Assembly (NCBI GenBank): GCA_023374025.1
Contig: SIJG01000007.1
Span: 3,222,268 to 3,286,267 of the forward strand
Source: Heterodera schachtii
Lineage: Eukaryota; Nematoda; Chromadorea; Rhabditida; Heteroderidae
Reading direction: 5' to 3'
DNA: 64,000 nucleotides
Made by a program: the position numbers and the translations under genes
Shown here: in pieces, positions 18,263 to 28,666 of the stretch
Numbering within the stretch: position 1 is the stretch's first letter
Layout: every line of letters begins with the position of its first letter
Notes under the pieces: model-generated
Seen by the model: only the letters and a program-made list of their open reading frames with translations
Told to the model about the DNA's origin: nothing
Databases searched by the model: none

Positions 18263-19607
18263 ATTTATTTACAGATTTTTTTGCCTAAATTCAATATTTT
18301 TCATTATTATGCATCATTGTAAATTTAATTGATAAAAATTATTTTTAATAAATTTCAAAAAATAATTATTATTTGACGATATATCAACGATTTCAAATGA
18401 ATCCATGCGAGGAATTTATAAAAAAGGTAAAACTATTCGAAATGTATGACGCGTCGATTTTTCGAACTTTTTTTTCTTGAGTACTTTTGGCCATAACTTT
18501 GTTCTAACTTTACAAAAATTTTTTGAAATTTTGCAAGCAATTTGAGAGAACACTTAGGGCTATCAAATTATATCAAGAATTAAAAATTTAGTTGTTTTTG
18601 AGCAAAGTTATGGGAAAATTTTTTTAAATTTTCATTTATGGTTTTGTAAAATTGATGAAGGAAAAATTTAAATTCTTCAAAATTTAATTGCAAAGATAAA
18701 TGAATACAAAGAAAAAAATATATTCACCCAAAGAAAGGGCTCAGAAAATTATTTTATAATTTAAAATCGGAGTTGACTATGGAACAATTATTAATTGGAA
18801 GAAACAATTTGGGATTAGCTGTAAAATAACGAAAAAAGAAAAAATGGAAAAAATGAAAATTTATTGGAAAATAAAAAAAGAAAACCCAAAAATTAGTGAC
18901 AAAGAAATTGCAAAAATTTTGAAAATTGACAAGAGAAGCATTTTCAATTGGAAGAAACAATTTGGGGACGAAAAGAAGAAGGATTGAAATCATTATGATA
19001 CTATTTTTTATTTTTTGTTTTCAAAAAAGGAATCATTAAATTTATTTACAGATTTTTTTGCCTAAATTCAATATTTTTCATTATTATGCATCATTGTAAA
19101 TTTAATTGATAAAAATTATTTTAATAAATTTCAAAAAATAATTATTATTTGACGATATATCAACGATTTCAAATGAATCCATGCGAGGAATTTATAAAAA
19201 AGGTAAAACTATTCGAAATGTATGACGCGTCGATTTTTCGAACTTTTTTTTCTTGAGTACTTTTGGCCATAACTTTGTTCTAACTTTACAAAAATTTTTT
19301 GAAATTTTGCAAGCAATTTGAGAGAACACTTAGGGCTATCAAATTATATCAAGAATTAAAAATTTAGTTGTTTTTGAGCAAAGTTATGGGAAAATTTTTT
19401 TAAATTTTCATTTATGGTTTTGTAAAATTGATGAAGCAAAAATTTAAATTCTTCAAAATTTAATTGCAAAGATAAATGAATACAAAGAAAAAAATATATT
19501 CACCCAAAGAAAGGGCTCAGAAAATTATTTTATAATTTAAAATCGGAGTTGGCTATGGAACAATTATTAATTGGAAGAAACAATTTGGGATTAGCAATAA
19601 AAGAATA
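18053..19607 (+). repeat. Tandem duplication, two units of about 777 bp, third start
   Basis: The module 3 coding start (ACGAAAAAAGAAAAAATGG) recurs at 18053, 18829 and 19608, and the intervening noncoding sequence is nearly identical between the first two units. Each unit carries module 3, the 3' flank, and a stretch containing GGCCATAACTTTGTTC and ACTTAGGGCTATCAAA. That stretch resembles part of the foldback element at 55653-56022, so an ancient element is trapped in the unit. Confidence 0.8.
18760..18987 (+). pseudogene. Secreted HTH family: module 2-3 fragment in tandem unit 2
   Basis: Codes for the end of module 2 (LIGRNNLG-like, frame disturbed) and a complete module 3 ending SIFNWKKQFGDEKKKD and a stop. 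There is no start, signal peptide or module 1. Product of the 777-bp tandem duplication. Confidence 0.75.
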
Positions 19608-19778
19608 ACGAAAAAAGAAAAAATGGAAAAAATGAAAATTTATTGGAAAATAAAAAAAGAAAACCCAAAAATTAGTGACAAAGAAATTGCTGAACTTATA
19701 AATATTTCGGCACAGAACATTTGCATATGGAAAGCCAAATTTGGAGAAGAAATTATGGAGGCAATTGAATTTTTATGA
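19537..19778 (+). pseudogene. Secreted HTH family: 3' fragment with type 2 end
   Basis: Begins like the tandem unit, then switches within module 3 from the type 1 to the type 2 C-terminus (ISAQNICIWKAKFGEEIMEA, ending IEFL). The end matches the copy at 22269. The switch point lies after SDKEIA, a visible recombination junction. Confidence 0.7.
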
Positions 19779-19896
19779 AAAAATTACTAGCAAATTTTCT
19801 AGAAAATTTCATTGATTGACAAATTTTATTTGAATTAATTTTTTGCATTATTTTTAAATTTGTGTAAAAAAAATTTTTTGTTTCTACTAAGTTCTT

Positions 19897-20603
19897 GACC
19901 AATTACGGTGCAAATTTGTATCAAAAATTGGCACAATTCGCTAAATTTTCCAGCGAAGGGCAAAGGACGAAAAAAAAGAATGAATAATTGTTTTTTTGTA
20001 TGAACTTTTTTGACATTTGCTTTTCAACTTTTCATCATTTTACAGCTCGAAAGCTTTTTTCACGCGTGCCCAGACATTGCTGCCACGGACATTACGTCTC
20101 GGACATTTGAGCCCCAGACATTGCGCCTATATCCAAAATCAAATTCAAACTAAAATTTTTTCAAGTCTTGATTGCCAAAGCAGCATTAAAATTATGAAAA
20201 CACATTTTATAATTGATTAGGAGCATTAATTCTCCTGTTTGAATTATGATGGTTTTTTCAAAAAATTTACTGATTTTCAAATTATCAGACCCAATCACTT
20301 TTTGTCGCTTATTTATAGCTGTTTAGACTTTCAGGGATTTAATAAATTTTTAAGTTTGAACCCGATTTTGTACATAGACGCAAATGTTTGGGGCGTAATG
20401 TCCGGGGCGCAATGTCGTGCGCAAATGTCTGGACACGCATGAAAAAGCTTTCGAATTGTGAAAAGATGAAAAGCAAATGTCAAAAAAGTACAAACAAAAA
20501 ACAAAACAATTCTGAATTCCTTTTTTTCGTCCTTTGGCCTTTCGCTGAAAAATTTGGCGAATTGTGCCAATTTTTGATACAAATTGGCATCGTAATTGGA
20601 TAA
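19897..20603. mobile_element. Foldback element with arms of about 260 bp
   Basis: The left arm (about 19897-20165) and right arm (about 20340-20603) are inverted copies. Both contain CACAATTCGC...AATTT, GACATTTGCTTTTCA, AGCTCGAAAGCTTTTTC or their complements, and a string of ACATTnCGnC units. The spacer is about 170 bases. Single arms or pieces recur at about 8745-8835, 22365-22580, 31795-31925, 33895-33960, 43050-43385 and 48040-48115. No coding capacity. Target duplications could not be defined. Confidence 0.7.
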
Positions 20604-21573
20604 ACGTACTAATTAGCATCTCGATTATATGGGCTAAGAGAAGATTGCTCAATCAAACTTGTAAAAATAACCTCACAGAAATTTTGGTGGGAATATTTGT
20701 GTAAATATTTTTAATGGCAATTTCCTCAAATTTTAATTACCTATACCATTTAAATGCAAAAAAAAAATAGAAAATTTATATCAACACTGTCCAATTTATA
20801 TTTTTTTAGTAACCTGGATTTTTCCTAGACCTGGATTTTCTTGGATTTTTCCAGAAATACCCATGCCCAGCAGGTCCAATATTTGGAATCAGAGTTCAAT
20901 CAATGCTTTTTCCCTAATATTAATAAAACCAGCGATGTTGAGTGTTTTGATGATTTTTTTCTTAATTAAAAATTAGATTGACTTTTTTAAACTAAATTTC
21001 TACAAGCGGAGGGGGAGAATGCTTGAAGCATTCATTTTCATCATTTGCAATTTTCTAAACAATCACTTTCGGATTTTCTTTTACATATTTTCCAAAAAAA
21101 ATTAATTTTTTTACCGGAGATCAGAAGAGAGTTGTGATTTTTCATGTGAATAAAAAGGCTCTTAATCGAGTGAAATTAATAATTTTGTTATTTAAATAAA
21201 TTTATATTTGGGAATATAATCCCGGGAAAATGAAATTATTACTGTTAAATTTGGAAATTTTAATTAATAAAAAATTAAATTACTCACTTTCGGATTTTTA
21301 TTCTTTAATTTAAAAAAAAAATTTAATTTTTTGCTTTTGTCATAAGTAGAGTAATTTATTATTAATAAATATTTATCTTTTAAATAAATGTGATCAGTAG
21401 ATGAATAAAATCATCTTATTTTTTTAATAAATTGGATTATGTGATTTTTTTCCGGAAATTCAGTAGAATTGTGATTTTTTCATGTGAATAAAAAGCCTCT
21501 GAATGGACTAAAATGAAATAATTTATTAAAAAAATATTATATAAATTCATTTTTGGGAATATTATCAAGGAAA
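20604..21573. other. Intergenic: dispersed repeat and doubled class I flank
   Basis: Contains an inverted member of the 11150-type repeat at about 20815-20935. An orphan class I flank (about 21000-21229) still ends in ATG (21230) and four family codons before breaking off. Then a second complete class I flank (about 21290-21573) leads into the 21574 copy. The promoter region was therefore duplicated in tandem, leaving the first without a gene. Confidence 0.6.
21450..21510 (+). promoter_or_regulatory. Class I conserved upstream block
   Basis: Contains TTCCGGAAATTCAGTAGAAT, TTTTTTCATGTGAATAAAAAG and CTCTGAATGGAC, 65-125 bases before the ATG at 21574. Nearly identical to the block before 34550, although the downstream gene is broken. 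Confidence 0.5.
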
Positions 21574-22269
21574 ATGAAATTATTACTGTTATTCTGTTTA
21601 ATTTTAATTATAATTGCCCTAATTAATCCAATTGAATTAAAAGAGAAAAAACTACAACAAAAGTCATTTGATGAAATATTTGGAGAAAAATGGGAAGAAA
21701 AAGGCAAATTGAACAGAAGAAACGGGAAATAATAAGAAAATATTATAAAATAAAAGAGAAAATTAAGCAAAAAAGGAAGAAAATATGCGGAAAAAGAATG
21801 GAATAAAATTAACTAAAAAATAGCGAAAAGTTTGGGCACAAATAATACTTATATTAAAAATTGGATTAAAGAATTTGGTCTTCAAAAAAAGAAAAGCCAC
21901 AAATCAAAAAGTGATGAACAAAAATTAGAAATTGTGCAGAAATTTATTGAAATGAAAAACGAATATAAACAAAACGGAAGAAAATATTCGAAAAAAGAAT
22001 GGAACGAAAATTATGCCGAAATTTGCAAGAAAATTGGAGTTGGCTATAGAAAAATTGATAAATGGAAGAGTAAATTTGGGATTAGCCATAAAAGAATAAC
22101 GAAAAAAGAAAAAATGGAAAAAATGAAAATTTATTGGCAAATTAAAAAAGAAAATCCAAAAATTAGTGATCAGAAAATTGCTGAAATGATAAACACTTCG
22201 GCACAGAACATTTGCATATGGAAAGCCAACTTTGGAGCAGAAATTATGGAGGCAATTGAATTTTTATGA
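21574..22269 (+). pseudogene. Secreted HTH family: near-full copy with frameshifts
   Basis: A good signal peptide (MKLLLLFCLILIIIALINP) and block, then a short loss after KWEEK shifts the frame so that it ends at NRRNGK. A second shift lies near 21775-21780 (an extra A in AAAAAAGG) and an in-frame TAA near 21815. From about 21832 modules 1(end), 2 and 3 are open and end ICIWKANFGAEIMEAIEFL. Indels at homopolymers could be assembly errors rather than real damage. Confidence 0.75.
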
Positions 22270-22941
22270 AAAAATTAATAGACAAATTTTCTAGAAAATT
22301 TCATTGATTGACAAATTTTATTTGAATTAATTTTTTGCATTATTTTTAAATTTGTGTAAAAATTTTATTGTTTCTACTAAATTCTTGAATTTTTGTATGA
22401 ACTTTTTTGACATTTGCTTTTCATTTTTTCATCATTTTACAGCTCGAAAGCTTTATCACGCGTGTCCCGACATTTGCGCCACGGACATTACGTCTCGGAC
22501 ATTTGCGCCCCGGACATTTGCGCCAATGTCCAAAATCGGACTCAAACTAAAAAATTTTCAAGTCTTAGTTGCTTAAACAGCATCAATTATTAAAACATTG
22601 TCTTAGAATTGATTAGGAGCATTAATTCTGGTTTTTTCAAAAATTTATTGATTATCAAATTATCAGACCCAATCACTTTTTGTCGCTTAAAATGTGTTGA
22701 TGAACCCAACAAAGTTATAAAAATTACACTAAAAGTTTTCGAAGTTTTCCAGGCGCTAGCAACCAATTCGTTTAGTCTTTTTTTTATTATTTTTTCACAA
22801 AAATCGTCAGATAGGGGGGAGAGATGAAAGTTTTCTAAAATTTTCTTAACAATCCCTCATTCAAAATTCACTTTTTTTTTTACAGCGGCGCCTTTAATTG
22901 ACTTTTATAAAATTCATCCAATCCAAAAAATGGGTAATTAA
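22270..22941. other. Intergenic: 3' flank and a single foldback arm
   Basis: The family 3' flank is followed by a partial foldback arm (about 22365-22580) with several ACATTTGCGCC-type units. AT-rich sequence follows, including CAGCGGCGCC near 22884. No gene is seen. Confidence 0.5.
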
Positions 22942-23514
22942 CAGGGATTCTTTTTTTATGTAAATAAATGTTTTTTTTCCTGGATTCTCTATAACCTAAT
23001 TAGTAGGAAAAACACTTTCTTTTTTGTGTTTGCGAACAAAAATCGGGACTTTTATTTACATATTTTTACATATTTTGGGATTTTTCGCATTTTTTTGTAC
23101 ATATTTTGCATTTTTTGAGAATTTTTAAGGAATTTTTTATTAAATGCCCCCAAAAATATCCAAAAGGGCGCAATTTTTTCAAAAATTTTGAGAATTTATA
23201 GAAATTTCTTGTGAAAGTAAAAATTTTTTTTGAAAATGTGCCCTAAAATAGTTTTTTTTTTTCAAAAATGGGATATCAAAAATTAATTTTTAAAATACTA
23301 AAAGATGATTCTAAGCATATTTATGTCATTTTTATGGCAATTTGTGCCTATTTCTCACTTTAAAAAGAATTTTTTTTCCAAAAAATCACCATTTAAAAAT
23401 TTTATTTACATATTTTAGTACAAATTTTCTGGATTTTTGTATATATTTCAGTGTTTTTTATACATATTTTGTTTACATATTTCGCGATTTTTCTTACATA
23501 AAAAAGAACCCCTG
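22942..23514. mobile_element. hAT-like non-autonomous element, 573 bp
   Basis: Ends CAGGGATTCTTTTTTTATGT and, as the complement of the right end, CAGGGGTTCTTTTTTATGTA. Flanked by an exact 8-bp direct repeat GTAATTAA (22934-22941 and 23515-23522). The interior is T-rich with repeated TACATATTTT and no open frame. TIR sequence and target duplication length fit hAT. Confidence 0.85.
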
Positions 23515-23538
23515 GTAATTAATTATTGGACAGAATTT

Positions 23539-23611
23539 GCATGTGTGGCGAAGTGGTTTTTGTGAGATCATAAAAGGACAAAGGGCGTAGGTTCGAGTCC
23601 GCTGCACAACA
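23539..23611 (+). tRNA. tRNA-like sequence (degenerate, Leu/Ser-type head)
   Basis: An A box TGGCGAAGTGG (23546-23556) and a perfect B box GGTTCGAGTCC (23590-23600) are correctly spaced for a Pol III promoter. The acceptor and T stems do not pair well, so this is a decayed tRNA or the head of a SINE rather than a working tRNA. It lies 25 bases right of the hAT element. Confidence 0.35.
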
Positions 23612-23724
23612 TGAAAATCTCGACTTTTCTTTTTAGGGATCGGGACCATTCTGAAAAATAAATATTAGCAAGTAATCTCGGGAAATTTGCTGTCTTGAGC
23701 ATAAATAATGAATTTTTTTTTCTC

Positions 23725-23896
23725 CATTTTTGCTTTATTTTTCTTTTATTTTATAATATTTTTCAATTATTTCTCTTTTTTCCTCCTTTTGTTCCCATTT
23801 TTGTCCAAAAATTTCAGCAAATGACTTTTTTGATTTAATTAAACTAATTAGAGCATTTAATATTATAATTAAACAGAATAAAAGTAATAAATTCAT
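23725..23896 (-). pseudogene. Secreted HTH family: N-terminal fragment
   Basis: The signal peptide region (MNLLLLFCLIIILNALISLI) is followed by KKSFAEIFGQKWEQK and the start of module 1, then lost. The block has three substitutions compared with intact copies, so this copy is old. Its class I flank survives only weakly. Confidence 0.65.
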
Positions 23897-24187
23897 TTTT
23901 TTTCAAAATATTCTCGAAATGTAATATTTTTTTAATAATTTCGAAAACTATTAATTTTTTTTTATCAAAATCTATAATAATTTCTTAATTGTTCATTAAT
24001 TGTGAATAAATGGTAATTACTCACTTTCGGATTTTTATTCTTTAATTTTAAAAAAAAAATTTAATTTTTACCTTTTGTCATAAGTAGAGTAATTTATTAT
24101 TAATAAATAATTTTCTTTTAAATAAATGTGATCAGTAGATGAATAAAATCATCTTATTTTTCTAAGAAATTGGATTATGTTATTTTT

Positions 24188-24240
24188 TTCCGGAAATTCA
24201 GTAGAATTGTGGTTTTTTCATGTGAATAAAAAGGCTTTTA
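24188..24240 (+). promoter_or_regulatory. Class I conserved upstream block
   Basis: TTCCGGAAATTCAGTAGAAT, GGTTTTTTCATGTGAATAAA and AAGGCTTTTAATGG, about 85-140 bases before the intact copy E at 24326. Confidence 0.5.
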
Positions 24241-24325
24241 ATGGACTGAAACGAATAATTTGGGTTTTATTTAAGAAAAATAAATAAAATTATACACTCC
24301 ATTTTTTAGAATATTATCGCTGAAA

Positions 24326-24994
24326 ATGAAATTATTAGTATTATTCTGTTTGACTTTAATTGCCCTAATTATTCCAATTGAATCAGAAAATAAAAAACTG
24401 CAACAAAAGTCATTTGATGAAATATTTGGAGAAAAATGGGAAGAAAAAGCGAAAAATGAACAGAAGAAACGGGAAATAATCAGAAAATTTTATAAAATAA
24501 AAGAAAAAATTAAGCAAAAAGGAAGAAAATACCAAAGAAAAGAATGGAATAAAATTAATACGAAAATAGTGAAAAGTTTGGGGACAAATCGACGGAAAAT
24601 TTACGAATGGATTAAAGAAATTGGACTTAATCAAAAAATATATAAAAGTCACAAATCAAAAACTGATGAAGAAAAGATTGAAATTGTACAAAAATTCATT
24701 GAAATGAAAAACGAATTTAAACAAAAAAGAAAATATTCAACAAAAGAATGGAAACAAAATTATGCCGAAATTTGCAAGGAAATCGGAGTTAGCCAAGGAA
24801 TAATTGATAAATGGAAGAAACAATTTGGAATGAGTAAATTTATAACGGAGAAAGAAAAAAAGGAAAAAATGAAAATTTATTGGCAAATAAAAAGACAAAA
24901 TCCAAAAATGAGTAAAAGTGAAATTGCTAAAAAGATGAAAATTAGTAGAACGAGCATTTTTAAATGGAAGAAACAATTTGGAGATGATGAATAA
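24326..24994 (+). CDS. Secreted triple-HTH protein, copy E (222 aa)
   Basis: The most compact intact copy. Signal peptide MKLLVLFCLTLIALIIPIES, block LQQKSFDEIFGEKWEEK, module 1 with Arg-rich changes (KYQRKEW, TNRRKIYEW), module 2 ending GIIDKWKKQFGMSKF, module 3 with MSKSEIAKKMKISRTSIFKW and the type 1 end FGDDE. It combines a class I flank with a type 1 end. The stretch SKFITEKEKKEKMKIYWQIK is shared exactly with copy F, a sign of recent exchange. Confidence 0.82.
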   Translation: MKLLVLFCLTLIALIIPIESENKKLQQKSFDEIFGEKWEEKAKNEQKKREIIRKFYKIKEKIKQKGRKYQRKEWNKINTKIVKSLGTNRRKIYEWIKEIGLNQKIYKSHKSKTDEEKIEIVQKFIEMKNEFKQKRKYSTKEWKQNYAEICKEIGVSQGIIDKWKKQFGMSKFITEKEKKEKMKIYWQIKRQNPKMSKSEIAKKMKISRTSIFKWKKQFGDDE

Positions 24995-25119
24995 AAAGCA
25001 TTCAATTTTTTAGAATTAGCATGAAAACTTTGTTGATAAATTTTATTTTAATTATATAAAATCAGTTAGGTTTGTTGTTTTTTGAAATGCCGTAAACATG
25101 CAGAATTATATGGGCACAA

Positions 25120-25353
25120 TGTTCGGTCCGAGGGTTTAAGGAACACGATCAATAATAAATGTTTATTGACGAACAATAAATAAAAATGCGAAGGACAATT
25201 TGGTCGGAGGAAAATGACAATTTGAAATGAATGAGGGAAAAGACCAGGAGGGAGGGAATGATCGTCTATTTATGGGCGAGTGACAACAACAAAAATGGCG
25301 GGGAATTCAAATAGGCAGATCGCCATAATATTTCAAATAGGCACATCCGAACA
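25120..25353 (-). repeat. 3' LTR of retrotransposon 1
   Basis: 234 bp, apparently identical to 30045-30278. The adjoining internal sequence, read on the minus strand, is AAAAGGGGAGG directly before TGTTCGG, a clear polypurine tract for plus-strand priming. Confidence 0.9.
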
Positions 25354-25371
25354 CCTCCCCTTTTGAGCGGC

Positions 25372-27324
25372 TCACGGCGAGTACCTTTGAGGGGCACGTC
25401 TGTTCCGTTGCGGGTATCGGCGTGGCTGGATTTGCTGCTCTTCTTCGGCCACTGATTCGTCGTTGTCTGACTGACTCAGATCATTCTCGAGTCCCTGCTC
25501 TTGGACAGTTTGGTTGTGCTCATCTCGAGCTTCCAACTCATTGGCAATTTGGCGATCGGCAGGTTTTCCGATGTCAAATGCGTCGAGAAAGAGTTGCAAT
25601 TGGTCGGCTTCTTCGGGAGTGTGCCGAGGACGGAGTTGGTTGGCATGGAATCTTCCTGACGACCCGTCACGGAAGTCCACGTCATAAATGACTCCTCTCT
25701 TTTTGGACACTTTTCCATATTTCCAATTTTGCGAAATTCGGTGTTTGGCGAAGACGTTGTCTCCGACGGCAAACTCTCGAATTTTTGTGCCATATCGTCG
25801 GTTGAACCTTTGCTCCATCTCCTCATTTCGCTCTATTGGCAAAGTGGGAGTCGGTTTCAACAAGTCCAACGTTGTCCGTGGTTTCCTTCCGAGAAACATT
25901 TCCGCTGGGGATTTGCTTTCTTCGAGCGAATCATTGGGGGTAGTCCGGTAGCTGACGAGAAAAGTTTCAACGATGCTTTTACTCGGAGCCCCCTCCCCTT
26001 TTAATTTTCGGAATGTTCTTTTGAAGGTGTCCACAAATCTCTCTGCTTGGCCGTTGGACATCGGATTGTATGGTGCCGAGAACAGGTGTTTGATGCAATT
26101 GACGTTTGTGAATTTTGCAAATTCATGGCTAGTGAATTGCGTTCCGTTGTCCGAAACCAAAGTTTCGGGGAGTCCGTGCCGACTGAAGAGGTATCGAAGT
26201 TTTTCGATAGTGGCACTTGTCGATTTTGTTGGCATTTCGAAAACCTCAGGGTATTTCGAATATGCGTCGACAATGATCAGGTACTCTTTACCGAAAAACG
26301 GTCCGGCAAAGTCAATGTGCACTCTCTGCCACGGTCCATTTGTCTTTGGCCATGAGTGCAGGTGCGTTTTCGTTGGCGCCTTTGCCTCATTTTGGCATGG
26401 TTGACAATTTTCAACAAATTGTTCAATTTCCTGGTCCATTTTCGGCCAGTATGCATATTCACGAGCCAACTGCTTCATCCTTTTCATTCCAGGATGTCCT
26501 TTGTGGAGCAGTTGCAGTATTTTGGCTCGGTGTTGCGTTGGAATCACAACTCTTTCAGCATACATCAAACAATCTTTGGTGATGCTGAGTTGTTCCTTCC
26601 TTTGGTGGAAAATTCTGATTTCCACATTTTCGTTGCCAATGTTTTGTGGCCAGCCATTTCTGATGAATTTCATGACCTTTTTGATATTCTGATCACTTTT
26701 TGATGATTCGACGATGTTTCCAAATTTAATTGGAAGCTTCTCGATGGTTCCAACGAAAATTGACTCGAGTTCCGAATCGATGCAAGTGTTTGCAATGACG
26801 CGGTCTTCGGCATCCTTTCCTTTGGCAATGAGCCGTGAAAGTGCATCAGCTTGGCCGAAATCGTTGGTGTTGACATATTCTATGGCAAAGTCGTATGCCA
26901 AAAGAATGAGTGACCACCGGAGCAGCCGATTGGCACTGCATTGCCGCACTCCTTTTTTGTTGCCAAAGATGGCGAGAAGAGGCTTGTGATCAGTTAGGAG
27001 CGTAAATTTACGTCCATAGATCATTTTGTGAAATTTCTGCACTGCAAAAATTATTGCTAGTGCTTCCTTTTCAATTTGCGAGTAGTTCTTCTCGGCAGGA
27101 GTTAAGGCGGATGATGCATGCGCAATGGCTTTCATCGTTCCGTCCGGGAATTTGTGCGAAATCACTGCTCCAATTCCCTGATCAGAAGCATCTGCAGCTA
27201 CTACGATCTCTTTTAGAGGGTCATAGTGCGTGAGCAATAATTCTGATGACAAAATTTCTTTGATTTTGTCAAATGCATTTTTGCATTTGTCGCTCCAATT
27301 CCATTCGGTGTCCTTTTTCAGCAA
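25372..27324 (-). CDS. Retrotransposon 1 pol, RNase H-integrase part
   Basis: 650 residues. RNase H: VVAADASDQGIGAV, the Glu in QIEKEALAIIFAVQKFH, and LLTDHKPLLAIFG. Integrase zinc finger HHCC: GHPGMKRMKQLAREYAYW through CQPC. Catalytic core: Asp in HIDFAGPF, Asp in LVSDNGTQF, Glu in SNGQAERFVDTFKR, so the DDE triad is complete. The C-terminal part (VSKKRGVIYDVDFRDGSSG) is a GPY/F-like or SH3-like segment without a chromodomain. The RT C-terminus is missing from this frame because of shifts between about 27320 and 27530. Confidence 0.85.
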   Translation of the reverse strand: MLKKDTEWNWSDKCKNAFDKIKEILSSELLLTHYDPLKEIVVAADASDQGIGAVISHKFPDGTMKAIAHASSALTPAEKNYSQIEKEALAIIFAVQKFHKMIYGRKFTLLTDHKPLLAIFGNKKGVRQCSANRLLRWSLILLAYDFAIEYVNTNDFGQADALSRLIAKGKDAEDRVIANTCIDSELESIFVGTIEKLPIKFGNIVESSKSDQNIKKVMKFIRNGWPQNIGNENVEIRIFHQRKEQLSITKDCLMYAERVVIPTQHRAKILQLLHKGHPGMKRMKQLAREYAYWPKMDQEIEQFVENCQPCQNEAKAPTKTHLHSWPKTNGPWQRVHIDFAGPFFGKEYLIIVDAYSKYPEVFEMPTKSTSATIEKLRYLFSRHGLPETLVSDNGTQFTSHEFAKFTNVNCIKHLFSAPYNPMSNGQAERFVDTFKRTFRKLKGEGAPSKSIVETFLVSYRTTPNDSLEESKSPAEMFLGRKPRTTLDLLKPTPTLPIERNEEMEQRFNRRYGTKIREFAVGDNVFAKHRISQNWKYGKVSKKRGVIYDVDFRDGSSGRFHANQLRPRHTPEEADQLQLFLDAFDIGKPADRQIANELEARDEHNQTVQEQGLENDLSQSDNDESVAEEEQQIQPRRYPQRNRRAPQRYSP

Positions 27325-27483
27325 ATCATCAAGCGGCTTTCTGACGAAGCGCAGTTTTTGATGAATTGTTGGTAATGGTTTACCATTCCCAAATATGACC
27401 GAAGTGAAGAAACATCCGTCGGTTCTGGATCTGATTGATGGCAGTGATTTTGCTGGGGTCGGGTCTGCGTCCGTTTTTGTCGA

Positions 27484-28641
27484 TTATTTGTCCGAGATAT
27501 TTAATTTCATCTTGGAAAACGAACATTTTTCACGTTTGACGCGAAATCCCCATTCTTGAAATCGCGAGAACATCTTTTTCAAATGTTCAGAATGTTCTGT
27601 TTGGCCTTTGCTAACGATGATAATATCGTCTAGGTAGGCGGTCGCGAAGTCAAAATCTGCCAACATTTGGTCCATTATCGACTGGAAAATGCCAGGAGCT
27701 GTTTTGATGCCAAAGGGAAGTCTTTTGACTTCATAATTTCCTCTATGGGTGGCAATGGCACACAGCTTTTTCGATGTTTCGTCCAGCTCCACTTGAAGAT
27801 ACGCATCCCGGAGATCAATTTGTGAAAAGTATTGGCCTCCATTTAAGGTGGCGAAAATGTCTTCCGGTAATGGTAACGGGTGCTGGTGGTCTTTTAGCGC
27901 ATTGTTGAGCCCCGTTGAATAGTCGATGCACAATCGAGCGCTACCGTCTGCCTTTTTGACGACCAGAATCGGTGCAGCCCATTCGGTGTGTTCAACTTTA
28001 CCGATGACTCCCATTTTCTCCCAACGATCCAATTCTCCGTCAACTGCGTCTTTGGCGTTATACGGGACCGGACGGGCCTTTCTGTATATTGGCCGTGCGT
28101 CGGAGTTCAATTCAAGGTGCGCTTTGACCTTTGAGCAGAGTCCCAATTCGTTTTTAAAAACATTGGTGTACTCCTGCTTTAGCTGGTTGATTTGGTTTTC
28201 GGCGTCCGTGTTTGGCTTGCCGGCAGCTTTGCTGGGTTTGATTGGGGCATTTTTGCCTCTCGATTCTTCCCCTGCGCTGAAAAGATTGATCGGAGAGTTG
28301 ATTTTTGCTTTGATGCCATCCAACAGTCCAAAGGCATCCATTGTTTGAACGCTCAACAGATTCATCGATCCCTTTTCGGCGACATAAAAATTTTCTTTAA
28401 CTTTTACGCCTTGGAATTCGAACTGTCCTTCTTCCTTTCCGATAAAGGATTTTTCTGTCCCGTCGAACATTCTGCCTCTTTCGGCACATTTCCAAATTTT
28501 TGGCTGCCCGATCAGTCGATAAGTTTCCTCATCGATGACATTGATCTCTGCTCCGGAGTCGAGAATAAACTTCACGATCCTTCCGTTCAGCAGAACCTTT
28601 ATCTTTATAAGAGAGGCGCTGTTGATTGATTTGAGTGCCAT
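27484..28641 (-). CDS. Retrotransposon 1 pol, protease-RT part
   Basis: 385 residues. The aspartic protease motif is FILDSGAEINVI. Reverse transcriptase runs from PVPYNAKDAVDGELDRW to the catalytic YLDDIIIVSKG, with WAAPILVVKK and FGIKTAPGIFQ typical of the fingers and palm. The frame ends early at 27484 within the RT connection region: in CSFSKMKLNISDK the expected continuation lies in another frame. Two or three single-base shifts between here and 27320 break pol. It starts 26 bases after gag in a different frame, which may be programmed frameshifting or another indel. Confidence 0.85.
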   Translation of the reverse strand: MALKSINSASLIKIKVLLNGRIVKFILDSGAEINVIDEETYRLIGQPKIWKCAERGRMFDGTEKSFIGKEEGQFEFQGVKVKENFYVAEKGSMNLLSVQTMDAFGLLDGIKAKINSPINLFSAGEESRGKNAPIKPSKAAGKPNTDAENQINQLKQEYTNVFKNELGLCSKVKAHLELNSDARPIYRKARPVPYNAKDAVDGELDRWEKMGVIGKVEHTEWAAPILVVKKADGSARLCIDYSTGLNNALKDHQHPLPLPEDIFATLNGGQYFSQIDLRDAYLQVELDETSKKLCAIATHRGNYEVKRLPFGIKTAPGIFQSIMDQMLADFDFATAYLDDIIIVSKGQTEHSEHLKKMFSRFQEWGFRVKREKCSFSKMKLNISDK

Positions 28642-28666
28642 TCCAATGCTAAGCGTTCCAACTTTC

